DNA of 37,199 bases from CAZNPH01 sp964574985 (GTDB lineage: Bacteria > Bacteroidota > Bacteroidia > Bacteroidales > SM23-62), in the NCBI GenBank assembly GCA_964574985.1, contig CAZNPH010000028.1, positions 1-37,199 on the forward strand, given 5' to 3'. Positions 17,379 to 27,700 of this stretch are shown here, piece after piece. The stretch's first letter is position 1; each line of letters begins with the position of its first letter. The notes under the pieces are model-generated. The model did no database searches. It was not told where the DNA came from and was given only the letters and a program-made list of their open reading frames with translations. Both the position numbers and the translations under genes were made by a program.

Positions 17379-20378
17379 ATGGATCGTAAAATACTATTTG
17401 CAGTATTTTCTGTATTGTTTGTGCTGCTCTCACCATGCTCTTCCCGTGCCGTCGTATTTGACCGGAATGATCCTGCTCATGTATTGTCACTGAACGGAGA
17501 CTGGCAGTTTCAATGGCTGGAGAATGCGGAAGGCGGCATACCGGAGAATTTTTATCATCCGGATTTCAATGCCGCCGGCTGGGATGTGATCACTGTCCCC
17601 TCCAACTGGGAAATGAAAGGCTATGAGCTGCCGCATTACTTTACCAACCGTTCGGATGCAAAGGGTTTGTACCGCAAGACCTTCCGGCTGCCCGGATCAT
17701 GGCACGACAAACAGGTATTCATAGTATTCGAAGGGGTATCCTTCGGTTTCGATTTTTATGTCAACGGACAACATGCAGGTTCTTTTGAAAGTGCATTTCA
17801 GCGTTACGAACAGGACATAACCGACCGGCTCAACCGGGAAGGGAAGAATCTTCTGGCATTGGCCGTGTGCAAGGATCACCAGCAGGTGGCCTTTGACTGC
17901 AATGATGCCTGGTCTCTTTCCGGTATTTACCGGGATGTATATCTGGTGGCCGTCCCCAGGACCTTTATCAGCGATTACTCGGTCACCAGTCATTTGCAAA
18001 ATGATCTGGGCAGTGCCGTCCTGGATGTCAAGACCATGATCCGGGTGGTGGGGCAAAGAAACGGCAAAACCCGTGAGCTTATACTGAAAGCCGGTGTTGT
18101 TGACCCGGATGGACAACAGGTTTTCAGCAGCAGTTTCCCGGTGCCCTGGATCGATTATGAATATCATCCGGGTCCGGTCAGCTTTCGGGTGGAGATCGGT
18201 GATCCGGACTTGTGGAATGCAGAACAACCCCATTTGTATGAGCTGAAGCTTCAACTGATGTCCGGTGGGGAGTCCTTGCACCAGGTTACCGGAAGAATAG
18301 GCATCCGGGAAGTACATGTTGAAGATAATGTGCTGAACATCAATGGTAAAGCTGTCAAATTAAAAGGGGTTTGCCGTCATGAAATACATCCTGAAGTTGG
18401 CAGGGCTTTGCGAGAAAAGCACTGGCGGCAGGATCTTGAGCTGATGAAGCGGGGCAATATCAATGCCATCAGGACCGCTCACTATCCGCCCCACCCGGTA
18501 TTCCTGGATCTGTGCGATGAGTATGGTTTCTACGTGGTTTGTGAAGTGCCTTTCGGTTTTGGTGAGGATTTGCTTTTCAACCCGAAATACCTGGGTCATT
18601 TACTGGGGAGGGCCGGCCGGACCGTTGACCGGGACAAGAACCACCCCAGTGTGGTCATCTGGAGTGTGGGCAATGAAAATCCGCTTACGGAAAATGTGAT
18701 CAAAACCGCTGAATATGTAAAAATGCTGGACCCGTCCCGGCCTATTTTATTTCCCCACAACAATTTTGGCGGAAAACGAATTGGTCATTTGACAGGTCTG
18801 CCGGAATTTGTTGATATATATGCCACACATTATCCCGATGATGAAAAAATGGAGAAGATGGCAAAAGAAAACACCTTCCGGCGCCCGCTGCTTACCACGG
18901 AATTTAATCACTCACTGGATGAGGCCTGCGGTGCGCTTGCAGATAAATGGAAGGTCATTGAAAAATATGACTGCTGGGCCGGCGGTATGATCTGGCTCTG
19001 GGCCGACCAGGGGATATTCAGGAATGTAAATGGCCGTAAAGTGTATAATTCCTATAAAAGCATACATGTATTGCAGGGGAAACCCACGGCCATTTCAGCC
19101 GACCGCTGGCTGAACAAGGATACGGTCATAGACAGTCACGGACAATACGGAACCGACGGGATCGTATTTGCCGACCGGGTCCCCCAGACCGATTACTGGC
19201 TGACCCGGAAAATATATTCTCCGGTGTACATCGGCCGGGATGAATTGGAGGTGAAACCCGGCCGCCAGCAAATTGATCTGGAAATATTGAACAAGTACGA
19301 TTTTACCAATCTGGACCGGCTGGAGATCCACTGGCAGCTGAAAGAGAATAATTCCGTCCTGCAGCAGGGTGATGCCCGGGCAGAGGCGGAACCTGGCAAA
19401 AGTGCCCTGCTGAGGATCCCGTTGGATGTACCGGAGACCATTAAGGAAAAGTTTTGCTTTTTGGTAATTGAGATCCGGGATTACAACGGCAGGACCGTCT
19501 ATGAACACAACGTGGAGCTGACGGGCGGGGAAAGACAAATATGGCCTGCTTTGTCATCTGAAATAAAACCATTGGATGTGTCCCGCGAAATGCCATCTCC
19601 TGTGGCATTTGGCTCTTTCAGTCTGGTGAAACGGCCGGATGGTTTGTTTGACATAAAACGGGGTGGAAAGACTTTTGCCACCGGCCCGTGTTTACATACA
19701 GGCCGGCCGTTGACCATGGCCGAACAAAGAATGTACGGAAGAGAGGACAAGACAGTCTGGCCGTGCCGGGCCGGAATGCAACTGATCCGCACGGCATACC
19801 GGGCAGACCAGGACCGGACCATTCAGTTGAACTATACATACGCATACCCGGAAAATGAATCAAATATAATTAAACTGAAAGTTTTGATGAGTCCGGACCG
19901 GGAAGGCGGGATCCTCTGTAATTATACCATTGACACCAAACGGGCAGAGGGGTATTTCAATGAACTGGGTGTTTCATTCAGGGTCAATCCTGAATTCCAT
20001 ACGGCCCGTTGGGTGGGCATGGGACCGTATGAAACCTATCCTGAAAAAACGGAATTGTCTGAACGGGGATGGTATGAGATGGATTCGGCCCATATTCACT
20101 TTGACGGCAACCGGCACCGGACAGATATGGTGTTTTTGTCAGGGTCATCCGGAAACGGGTTGATGATGGGGGGAGAAAAGGCCCAAATTGCGTGGCGCAG
20201 GGAGGAGGGTGTGATCCGCCTCAGTCATAATTTGGTGGTAGCCGGACTGGGAACGAAGTTTAAAATGCCGAAAACAACCTGGCAGGCAGGAGATATTGGC
20301 ATCCGGAAAGGGAAATTCATCCTGATCCCGGTCATTGAAAAGGAAATCCATCCCGGGTTAAATATGTTCCTTGAATAA
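17379..20378 (+). CDS. GH2-family beta-galactosidase-type enzyme, exported
   Basis: A 999-residue protein with a signal peptide (MDRKILFAVFSVLFVLLSP...). The order is as in LacZ-type GH2 enzymes: sugar-binding jelly roll (about 30-205, NGDWQFQW ... VPSNWEMKGYELPHYFTN, SWSLSGIYRDVYL-like block), Ig domain (about 210-320), TIM barrel (about 325-615), a further Ig domain, and a C-terminal beta-galactosidase small-chain-like domain (about 720-999, GPYETYPEK). The acid/base is Glu433 in VGNENP and the nucleophile is Glu508 in LLTTEFNHS; both are intact. GH2 enzymes remove beta-linked galactose, mannose or glucuronic acid. Length and the small-chain-like domain favour beta-galactosidase. Transcribed from the divergent region at 17235-17378. 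Confidence 0.92.
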   Translation: MDRKILFAVFSVLFVLLSPCSSRAVVFDRNDPAHVLSLNGDWQFQWLENAEGGIPENFYHPDFNAAGWDVITVPSNWEMKGYELPHYFTNRSDAKGLYRKTFRLPGSWHDKQVFIVFEGVSFGFDFYVNGQHAGSFESAFQRYEQDITDRLNREGKNLLALAVCKDHQQVAFDCNDAWSLSGIYRDVYLVAVPRTFISDYSVTSHLQNDLGSAVLDVKTMIRVVGQRNGKTRELILKAGVVDPDGQQVFSSSFPVPWIDYEYHPGPVSFRVEIGDPDLWNAEQPHLYELKLQLMSGGESLHQVTGRIGIREVHVEDNVLNINGKAVKLKGVCRHEIHPEVGRALREKHWRQDLELMKRGNINAIRTAHYPPHPVFLDLCDEYGFYVVCEVPFGFGEDLLFNPKYLGHLLGRAGRTVDRDKNHPSVVIWSVGNENPLTENVIKTAEYVKMLDPSRPILFPHNNFGGKRIGHLTGLPEFVDIYATHYPDDEKMEKMAKENTFRRPLLTTEFNHSLDEACGALADKWKVIEKYDCWAGGMIWLWADQGIFRNVNGRKVYNSYKSIHVLQGKPTAISADRWLNKDTVIDSHGQYGTDGIVFADRVPQTDYWLTRKIYSPVYIGRDELEVKPGRQQIDLEILNKYDFTNLDRLEIHWQLKENNSVLQQGDARAEAEPGKSALLRIPLDVPETIKEKFCFLVIEIRDYNGRTVYEHNVELTGGERQIWPALSSEIKPLDVSREMPSPVAFGSFSLVKRPDGLFDIKRGGKTFATGPCLHTGRPLTMAEQRMYGREDKTVWPCRAGMQLIRTAYRADQDRTIQLNYTYAYPENESNIIKLKVLMSPDREGGILCNYTIDTKRAEGYFNELGVSFRVNPEFHTARWVGMGPYETYPEKTELSERGWYEMDSAHIHFDGNRHRTDMVFLSGSSGNGLMMGGEKAQIAWRREEGVIRLSHNLVVAGLGTKFKMPKTTWQAGDIGIRKGKFILIPVIEKEIHPGLNMFLE

Positions 20379-20421
20379 TCATACACCGGGATTTATTTAA
20401 CAATGGCTCCGGAACATAGTG

Positions 20422-21264
20422 CTATTTCCTTAACACTTCGAACCAGGCTTCATCATAGCTGAAGGCGGTGAAGATGCCCAGTCCGTTCTCAACATTGCTC
20501 AGGGGTTCGGTCAGGTTCCTGGAGTCCTGTTCCCTGTGCTCATACAGGTCGGCGTATTCACGGTTAACATGATAGACGCGGACCCGGTGGGTTCCGTACT
20601 GGCGGACCGACATGAATAGCCGGATGATGTATCTGTCGGTAATGAAAGGCCTGGAAAGGAACCTGAACCGCGGCCTGAATCCGCTCCCTCCGGATCCGAG
20701 CTCAATGTCCCCGGGATTTTCCTCCATGTTCTCCACCAGCACATAGTAATAATCGCCTTCCGGATTGGCCCATGTAACCTCAATGTCGGTCATGGGCATC
20801 TGCCTCATTTCGAAGGGGGAGAGATCCGGGTCGATCTCCAGCCGGGTGGGGGAGAGTTGCAGGCTGTCCGGTTTGGGCGGAACGGTGGTTTCGGCGGTGA
20901 TCTCTTCATTTTCGTACTCAGCACGGATGCTGTAGCGGTTCCCGCTGACGATATGCAAACCGGTGTCGGGGCAATGGTAATAGCCGGCGGAATCTGACGG
21001 GATGAGCGGGAATTCCCTGCCGTTCCATGAGATGCTGACCGAGGCATCTGAAACCATGGGGAAGATGGTATCATCCACTGTGAAGGGAGCGGACTGTGAA
21101 ATGCGGATGTCGCGGACAGATTCGTTCTCATAGAGATATCCGTTCAACACCAGTTCCTCCTGCACGGTCCCGGTGATCTCTTCCTGTTCGCAGCCGGCAA
21201 GGGTGATGATCAGCAGTGCCATGCCCGTTATTTCCGGAATATATCTTTTCATCGTGCTCATCAT
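20422..21264 (-). CDS. DUF4249-family outer-membrane lipoprotein
   Basis: A 280-residue lipoprotein (ALLIITLAGC, Cys25) with the features of DUF4249: an N-terminal Ig-like beta-sandwich (LVLNGYLYENESVRDIRISQS, DASVSIS), TVPPKPDSL in the middle, and a C-terminal segment ending NVENGLGIFTAFS. DUF4249 proteins are encoded next to CarbopepD-type TonB-dependent receptors, as here. The ATG at 21264 overlaps the receptor stop by one base (TAATG), which favours translational coupling; a start at 21252 (MKRYIPE) would give a shorter, equally good signal. It is last in the minus-strand operon. No terminator is obvious in the 43 bases separating it from the convergent GH2 gene. Confidence 0.88.
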   Translation of the reverse strand: MMSTMKRYIPEITGMALLIITLAGCEQEEITGTVQEELVLNGYLYENESVRDIRISQSAPFTVDDTIFPMVSDASVSISWNGREFPLIPSDSAGYYHCPDTGLHIVSGNRYSIRAEYENEEITAETTVPPKPDSLQLSPTRLEIDPDLSPFEMRQMPMTDIEVTWANPEGDYYYVLVENMEENPGDIELGSGGSGFRPRFRFLSRPFITDRYIIRLFMSVRQYGTHRVRVYHVNREYADLYEHREQDSRNLTEPLSNVENGLGIFTAFSYDEAWFEVLRK

Positions 21265-23702
21265 TAAAAATTTATCCTGAAGCTGATATTGGGCGTGATG
21301 CCCAGCAGGGTGACATCGGTTACCGTGATCCGGTCCTCTTCGATGTCGAATTCCTTGTACCAGACATTGTTCCGGTTGTACAGGTTGAATATGGACAGAC
21401 TTACGGTTTGTTCTGTTTTTTGCCCTTTCCAGTTGTAGGATGCCGATATGTCCAGCCTGTGATAATCCGGCAACCGGTAGGCATTCTTGTCACTCACGTG
21501 GATATAATTGAAGGTGCTGCCGTCCAGCAGCTTCAGTTCATAAACGTTTTCCGGAGAAGTGTAGGGCTTGCCGGTGGCGTAGATGAATGCTGCCGACAGG
21601 TCCCAGTGGCCTATGCGGCGGGAGTAAACGGACTTCAGTTCGTGGGTCTGGTCATGCAGGGCATGGAAGGATTTCCCGTAATTGAGATCCGGAAAGGTAT
21701 GTTTCACTTCGCTGAGTGTATAAGCGATCCAGCCCGTATTCAAACCGTATTTTTTCTGCACGAGCATTTCGATTCCGTCGGCATGCCCGTTTCCTTCAAA
21801 AAAATATTCTTCCTGCCGGCTTCTTCGCCTGCCTCCCGGCAAGCCGGTAAACCTCATGGAATACTCGGTGAGTCCGTTCAACTCCTTATGGAAAGCCTCC
21901 ACATCAAAATACCAGTTGCCTTTTCCGTAACCGGCGCCGGCAATATAATGGACCGAGGATTGTACGGGGATCCCCTCATCATCCGACAGCAACCAGAAAT
22001 CCTTGCTTCCCTGCAGAACATCTTCACGAACGATGCGGGCATGGAACTGGTTGTACATGCCCCATGCCGTCTTGAGCTTCAAATTTTCCAGCGGTTCCCA
22101 GATCATGGACAACCTGGGTTCGGGATAGAATTTACCGGTGATGCCGAACCAGGAGACCCTTATGCCCCCGTTGAGGATCAGTTTTTCGCCGATGCGAAAC
22201 CGGTCCCTGGCATAAACGGCCAACTGGAGTCCGTTGTGTTTCCGGTCCACCGGAATAAGCGTGTCGTTGAGCTGCAACAGGTAACGGATATCGTTCCAGG
22301 TGCCTTCAAACCCGAAACCGAACGTATGGTTTTCCGGGGCATTCCAGGTGTTCCGGATCCTGAAACTGAAGTCCCGGACATTATTATCCTCGATGAGGTT
22401 ATCCCTTGCCCTCACCGTGCTGCTCTCTCCGGGATCGATATTTGTACCCCGGTCCCTGTAACTGTAGTAGTTGGAGTAGGAAAGGAATGCTTTGGAGCGG
22501 AAAGAACAATTCCATTCCCTGGTCCATTGTCCGCTGACCCCGGTATTCCCCCAGTGGGCGATATCGGTAATTCCTGCATCCTCTCCGGCTCCCCCGCTGA
22601 AATTGAAAGGCATTTGCAGGTCCCGGGAATTGTCCAGTTTGTCCTGCCCGTTGTAAAAGCTCAATGCGAATGTATTGAGGGAATCGGGTTTCCAGGTGAG
22701 TTTGGAATTCAAATCATAGAAATGGAATACGGGTTGATGGGTGATCTGCATTTGGCGGCTGAAGGCTCTGCCTCCCTGCAAACCGGTTTCATTATCTTCG
22801 TTGTACAGATTGAATATCTTGTTGTAGAGTCCGGTCCGTATCAGATCGGTATACGAACGCCGGGCGGCCAGCTGGAAGGAAAGCCGGTCCCTGAGCAGGG
22901 GAACTTCCAGGAAAGCGTTGGCGCTGAGCAGACTGAGCGAGCCGCCTCCGTGCACTTCCCGGAGGTCTGCCGGTTTCCCGGTGATCTCCATCACGCTGGA
23001 AGTCCGCCCCCCGTATTCCGCCGGAAAACCGCCCTTGATCAGTTCAATGTCGTCTATGGTGTTAGAGTTGAAGGCGCTGAAAAAACCGTAAAAATGATCC
23101 ACGTGGTATATGGTCATCCCGTCGAACAGGATCAGGTTCTGGTCCGGCGTCCCCCCCCGCACATAGAGTCCGGCCGAAGTCTCATTGGTCGCACTCACCC
23201 CCGGCAGCAACTGGAATGACCGCAGAACATCCACTTCCCCAAGGTTGGGGAGTTTGGCGATCAGTTCAGGGGAAATCCTGGCGGTGCTGATCTTGTTTTC
23301 GGGCACCCGCACGATCCTTTCCTTTTCAACAGCCACGGTAACTTCCTGGATGTATTGAATGGCTTCGCTGAGTTTGATGGTCAGGGCCCCCTGTATCTTT
23401 AAGGAGTCAAGGCGGACCTTCCGGGCCTGGTAACCCAAATGGGAAATGACAAGGGTGGAGGTGTCCGATGGAACGCTGATCACAAAATACCCCAGGTCAT
23501 CGGTAACCGTCCCTTTCCCGGTGCTCCGGACCACAACCGTGGAGAAGGGGATGCCCTGAAGTCCCTCTTCGCCCAGTATCCTTCCGTATACTTCAATGGA
23601 TCCGGTTTCCTGAGCAACCGCCGGCAGGGAAAACACCAATGGGAGTACGGCCACCCAACCATTCAATACAATACTCATGAACGCCGGAAACAATTTTTTC
23701 AA
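21264..23702 (-). CDS. TonB-dependent receptor with carboxypeptidase-like N-terminal domain
   Basis: An 812-residue outer-membrane receptor. After the signal (VLPLVFSLPAVAQ) come a CarbopepD_reg-like domain (about 36-115, GRILGEEGLQGIPFSTVVV), a plug (about 135-245, LPNLGEVDVLRSFQLLPGV, YVRGGTPDQNLILFDGMTIYH, IELIKGGFPAEYGGR) and a beta-barrel ending in Phe. Together with the downstream DUF4249 gene it forms a known receptor/lipoprotein pair. The likely start is TTG at 23702 (giving MKKLF, a charged n-region); ATG at 23678 is the alternative. A Gly/Arg-rich loop near residue 620 is encoded by a short inverted repeat. The ligand is unknown; this pair is not a SusCD pair. Confidence 0.9.
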   Translation of the reverse strand: MKKLFPAFMSIVLNGWVAVLPLVFSLPAVAQETGSIEVYGRILGEEGLQGIPFSTVVVRSTGKGTVTDDLGYFVISVPSDTSTLVISHLGYQARKVRLDSLKIQGALTIKLSEAIQYIQEVTVAVEKERIVRVPENKISTARISPELIAKLPNLGEVDVLRSFQLLPGVSATNETSAGLYVRGGTPDQNLILFDGMTIYHVDHFYGFFSAFNSNTIDDIELIKGGFPAEYGGRTSSVMEITGKPADLREVHGGGSLSLLSANAFLEVPLLRDRLSFQLAARRSYTDLIRTGLYNKIFNLYNEDNETGLQGGRAFSRQMQITHQPVFHFYDLNSKLTWKPDSLNTFALSFYNGQDKLDNSRDLQMPFNFSGGAGEDAGITDIAHWGNTGVSGQWTREWNCSFRSKAFLSYSNYYSYRDRGTNIDPGESSTVRARDNLIEDNNVRDFSFRIRNTWNAPENHTFGFGFEGTWNDIRYLLQLNDTLIPVDRKHNGLQLAVYARDRFRIGEKLILNGGIRVSWFGITGKFYPEPRLSMIWEPLENLKLKTAWGMYNQFHARIVREDVLQGSKDFWLLSDDEGIPVQSSVHYIAGAGYGKGNWYFDVEAFHKELNGLTEYSMRFTGLPGGRRRSRQEEYFFEGNGHADGIEMLVQKKYGLNTGWIAYTLSEVKHTFPDLNYGKSFHALHDQTHELKSVYSRRIGHWDLSAAFIYATGKPYTSPENVYELKLLDGSTFNYIHVSDKNAYRLPDYHRLDISASYNWKGQKTEQTVSLSIFNLYNRNNVWYKEFDIEEDRITVTDVTLLGITPNISFRINF

Positions 23703-23727
23703 CTATGCATTTTTTAATCCGGCTTTC

Positions 23728-24690
23728 TCACGGAACATCTGTTCTGTTTTTCTCAGCCAGCCGGATCTTTTTGATCTTGAATTTGGTGGGCGTACTCAGG
23801 GCCTGCCGCTGTTCCATCATGGCCCGCGTTTGTCCGGGGGACATCCTGCGTCCGGCAGTTCCGGGCCTTGCATCCGGCATGCCCGGCCGGGTGGTGCCGC
23901 CCGGAGCGCCCCCCGGACTTCTCTGGATGCCGCCGGGCCTGCCCTGCACGGCACCTGGTCTTTCACGGACTCCCTGTTCACCCATCATCTGCTGCGGATC
24001 AAAATATCCGGTTTCCAGTTCGATGTTGAAACCGGATTTGCTGTCCGTTTCCAGGGGTATCTTATCGAAAGGAATGACAACCGTCTCATGCAGGTACCCA
24101 AGCGAATCATAGTTCATCCAGCCGTGGATTTCCATGGGGTTGGTGGATGGGATCAGGATCATGTCAGCCGTATCGGTGTAATTCCGGAGTCCGATCAACC
24201 GGTATCTTTTGACAAGGTCACGTTTGACCGCATCGAAATTGTTCAGCATCATCCCCCTGGTGTTTTGTCCGCCATATTCCTTCCGCATTTCCAGGATGGG
24301 ATCGGCTCCATCCGGCAAGGGTCCGTCCGGCCGGGTCCTCCGGCCGGATATTCTGTATGGATACATGATACCGGTTTTTTTTGCGGATTTTGTGCCCGGA
24401 TCGATCCACAGTGTCATCCCGAACAGGAGCATCTTTTTTTGCTCATAGGCCCCGGGGACCACCAGGTTGATGTAGAGATAATCCTCATTGTTTGAAAACA
24501 GATAGAAAATATTGTCTTCCGAATGATAACCGGCGAGCGTCAGGTCATACATGCTTTCATCGTGCCATCTGCATTGGATGTTCTTGCTCTGGGCGACTGC
24601 GCTCACGGGGATCAGCCCCGTCAGTAAGGCCACCAAAAAGATATTTCGTCTCATCATGTCATGTTTTATTTTCGCTGTTCTTGATTTCAT
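23728..24690 (-). CDS. Secreted protein of unknown function with Gly/Pro/Arg/Met-rich tail
   Basis: I do not recognise the family. A start at 24690 is preceded by a purine-rich GGCAGGAAGAA stretch; starts at 24657 or 24654 would put the signal MRRNIFLVALLTGLIPVSAVAQ at the very N-terminus. The mature part (about 35-235) is mixed beta structure, with DESMYDLTLAGYHSEDNIF, YLYINLVVPGAYEQKKMLLFGMTLWIDPG and TDTADMILIPSTNPMEIHGWMNYD. It looks like an extracytoplasmic beta-sandwich. Residues about 236-296 are low complexity, rich in Gly, Pro, Arg and Met (RPGG, SPGG, RPGM repeats). It lies 25 bases before the receptor gene and 16 bases after the larger barrel gene, so it belongs to the same operon and may be a surface or periplasmic partner of one of them. 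Confidence 0.75.
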   Translation of the reverse strand: MKSRTAKIKHDMMRRNIFLVALLTGLIPVSAVAQSKNIQCRWHDESMYDLTLAGYHSEDNIFYLFSNNEDYLYINLVVPGAYEQKKMLLFGMTLWIDPGTKSAKKTGIMYPYRISGRRTRPDGPLPDGADPILEMRKEYGGQNTRGMMLNNFDAVKRDLVKRYRLIGLRNYTDTADMILIPSTNPMEIHGWMNYDSLGYLHETVVIPFDKIPLETDSKSGFNIELETGYFDPQQMMGEQGVRERPGAVQGRPGGIQRSPGGAPGGTTRPGMPDARPGTAGRRMSPGQTRAMMEQRQALSTPTKFKIKKIRLAEKNRTDVP

Positions 24691-24706
24691 GGTTCTTCCT
24701 GCCGGT

Positions 24707-27700
24707 TTATGGTTTCATTTCCTCTCTCATCTGCATCATGCGGTGCCTGATGTCACGTCCGGGATCTTCTTCGATCCCGTTGAACTGTCTCAGGTTGTAG
24801 ACAAAACTCAACATGAAATATCTCTGCATAACATTGTTTTCCACGTCTTCCACATAGATGTCCGCCACCTGCCGGTCGATGCTCTGGCCCTGGTTCAGTA
24901 TGTCAAACAATCCGAGCTTGATCTCACCCAACTGGTTCCTGAATATCTTTTTCCCGATGGCGGCGGACCATATCCAGTTGTTCTGGTCATAGTTTTCCGA
25001 GAGCCCTTCAGTGTACCGGTTGGTCAGCTCTGATTCCAGCAGGTATCCTCTGTTGGGGGTGACTCCTTTGAACCGGAGCCGGGTGTGCTGACTGAAATAA
25101 TTGTTGTCCTGGCCGGTGTTGAAGGTGTTGGTGATGATGTTGTATCCCGATCGGCTGGACAGGGTAAAATCGACAAATTCGCTTACATTGCTGCTGATGA
25201 CCAGTCCGGCCGTAAATGAATTGTTCAGGCTGTAGTTCAGGATCCCGTTGTACAGTCCGGGACGTCTGGAATAATTATACCCCAGATTGAAATTCAGATT
25301 GGACCGGAGTGCATTGACCGGCACTCCGCAGGTGACGAAAGACCGTATGTTCCGGTAACCGTCCAGGTTAACCGGACGGGTGACCTGTGTTCCTTTCTGT
25401 ACGGTATATCCGTTCTCGAGCACGGTATCCCGGGCCGCCATGAAGGTGCTGTTCCCGATGTACCGGCTGGTGATATTCCCGTTGAGCATGGCGAAGAATA
25501 CCCTGGAGGTTCCCGGGTTGACAGACGATAAGCGGATAAAGGCACTATGGGTGTAGGTTTGTTCCAGGTCTGCATTTCCTGTCTGCAACTGGACCGGATT
25601 GCTGTTGTCCACCACTTCCTGAAGCTGGGACACGGAAGGCGGATTGGTCAGGGTGCGGTATATGACTTTGATGTTTTTTTCCCGGGAGGGTCCGTAACGG
25701 AAAATGGAACTGACCAGGATGTTCCGGTAGGTTTTGTCCATTTCGTATTCGGAAGGGAAAACCTGGTTGTTCCGAAGGTGGGCGGATTGCAGGTGGACCC
25801 GGCCTACAAAGAAAAAATCGTTTTTCCGGAACATGTAGCCGGTACCCGCCCGGTGTGTAATGTAGTAATTGCTGAAATTGTTGGAAAGCAACGTATCCAG
25901 CCGGGTATAATCCTGTTCGGGCAGGTAATAATCGTAGGTTTCTTTTTCCGAATCGTCCTGCTGCCAGGAAACCATATAGTTGAGCTGCAGCATCCCGTTC
26001 TGTCCGGCCGGCTCTGTGTACATCAGGTTTCCGGCAAGGGACCAGCCTTCGGTCAGCAGAACGGCATTCTGGTCGAGTTCATCGGTGTACAGGGGCTCAG
26101 TCAGGTATTCGGTCATTGAATTCAGCAGGCGTTCCCCGCTTTGACGGTTGTATCCGGTGATAAAACCTGTTGCCAGGGTTCTTCTTTCCTTATTGAACCG
26201 GTGCCTGTAAATAAGCAGATTGGAAAAATTGGTGGCCTGCAGGTCGGAACTGCTCACATTGTCTATCCTGTTCAGTAATTGCCGGCCATCGGCTGTTTCA
26301 CCGTAGAAGGATGAAGTCCCGTCGTTTTGCTGCAGGGTAAGCCGGGGCTGGAACAGTACCGCATTGCTCGGGTCTATGTTGTATTCCATGCGCAGGTTGA
26401 AGCGATGGTTCAGGTTCCTGCTTTCCGAATCGCTGGCCTCCCTGTATACCTGTCCCGAATCGGACCCCACTGTATACAGGCGGTTTATCTCTTCAAGGGC
26501 ATGGTTGTCGGAGAAATTGAAGAAATAGCTTCCGGTGACATCCATTTTTTCTCCCCAGAGATCCGAATAGTTCAGTCCGACCGAGTGCGTGGTGGAAATA
26601 CCCGGCTGCGTACCCACCATGAATTCACTGACATCACCGGCACGTCCGCCCCGCATTCCTCCGGCAAAAACGCCGCCTTCCATCCGGCCCCCGGCCATGG
26701 GTCCGCCTCCCATCATGCCTCCGCCCGGCCTGCCACTGCCGCCCCCGGGTCTTCCGCCCGGGCCTCCTGTCATCCCTCTGCCCCGGCTGCCCGTTCCGCT
26801 ACCCGATGCGATCACGCCCAGCAGGTCTTCGGTGGAGAAATTCTGCTGGTTGATGTTGTTGGACTGGGCCACCAGGGTGATCCTTCTCGTTCCTTTGAAA
26901 AAGTTGATGTTTCCGCCGCCCAGGTATTTTATCCGGTCCTCAGTTCCCCCGTTTTCCCCTGTAACGATATCATCTTCATATCCCGCACCGGCGGAGAATT
27001 TGCCGAAAACGCCGTTGCTCATGCTTGCCCGGGTGATGATGTTCATGGCTTTCTGGGTAACCCCGTCACTGAATCCGGTGAATTCCGCCTGCTCGCTTTC
27101 CTTGTCGAAGATCTGTATCTTGTCAATGACTTCTGCAGGCAATGTCCTCAGGGCGGCCGTGGGGTCATTACGGAAAAATGGCCGTCCGTCCACCAGCACT
27201 TGTTGCACATCTTCGCCCATGGCCTGCACCCTGCCGTCTTCCACGACCACGCCGGGAAGCTTGCCCACCAAGTCTTCAGCGGTGGCATCCGGGGTGGTGG
27301 TAAATGCTTCGGCATTGAACTGGGTGGTGTCCTTTTTCTGTTCGGCCATGGGGATGTTGCCTTTTACGCGGACTTCCTCAATGTCTGCTGAAGCTGATAT
27401 GAGTCTGACCGTGCCCATTTCCACGCCGCTGTCTTCTACCTGCACCTTTCCGGAGAAACGTTTGTATCCCAGATGGGAAAGGTTCAGGGTGTAGGTGCCC
27501 GGACTCACACGGTCCAGGGAAAATCTGCCCGTTCCGTCTGAAATGGTTGCCCGGACCATTTCATCCTCCCCTTTGAGAAGGTATACATGGGCACCCATCA
27601 GGGGCTGTCCGGTTTCCATGTCCTGTACAGATCCGCTGATGCTGTATGTCTGCGATAACAGAGGGATGGTGAATAATAACAGGATACCGGTCATGCAAAA

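Noticed and set aside
21216..23219. A 667-codon open frame on the plus strand, opposite the TonB-dependent receptor
   Set aside because: It mirrors the receptor gene, has no recognisable domain or signal, and the minus-strand protein is a clear receptor with plug and barrel motifs.
26327..27494. Long plus-strand frames opposite the larger barrel gene, one very Pro-rich
   Set aside because: The Pro-rich stretch is only the complement of the Gly-rich insert; no domain is visible.
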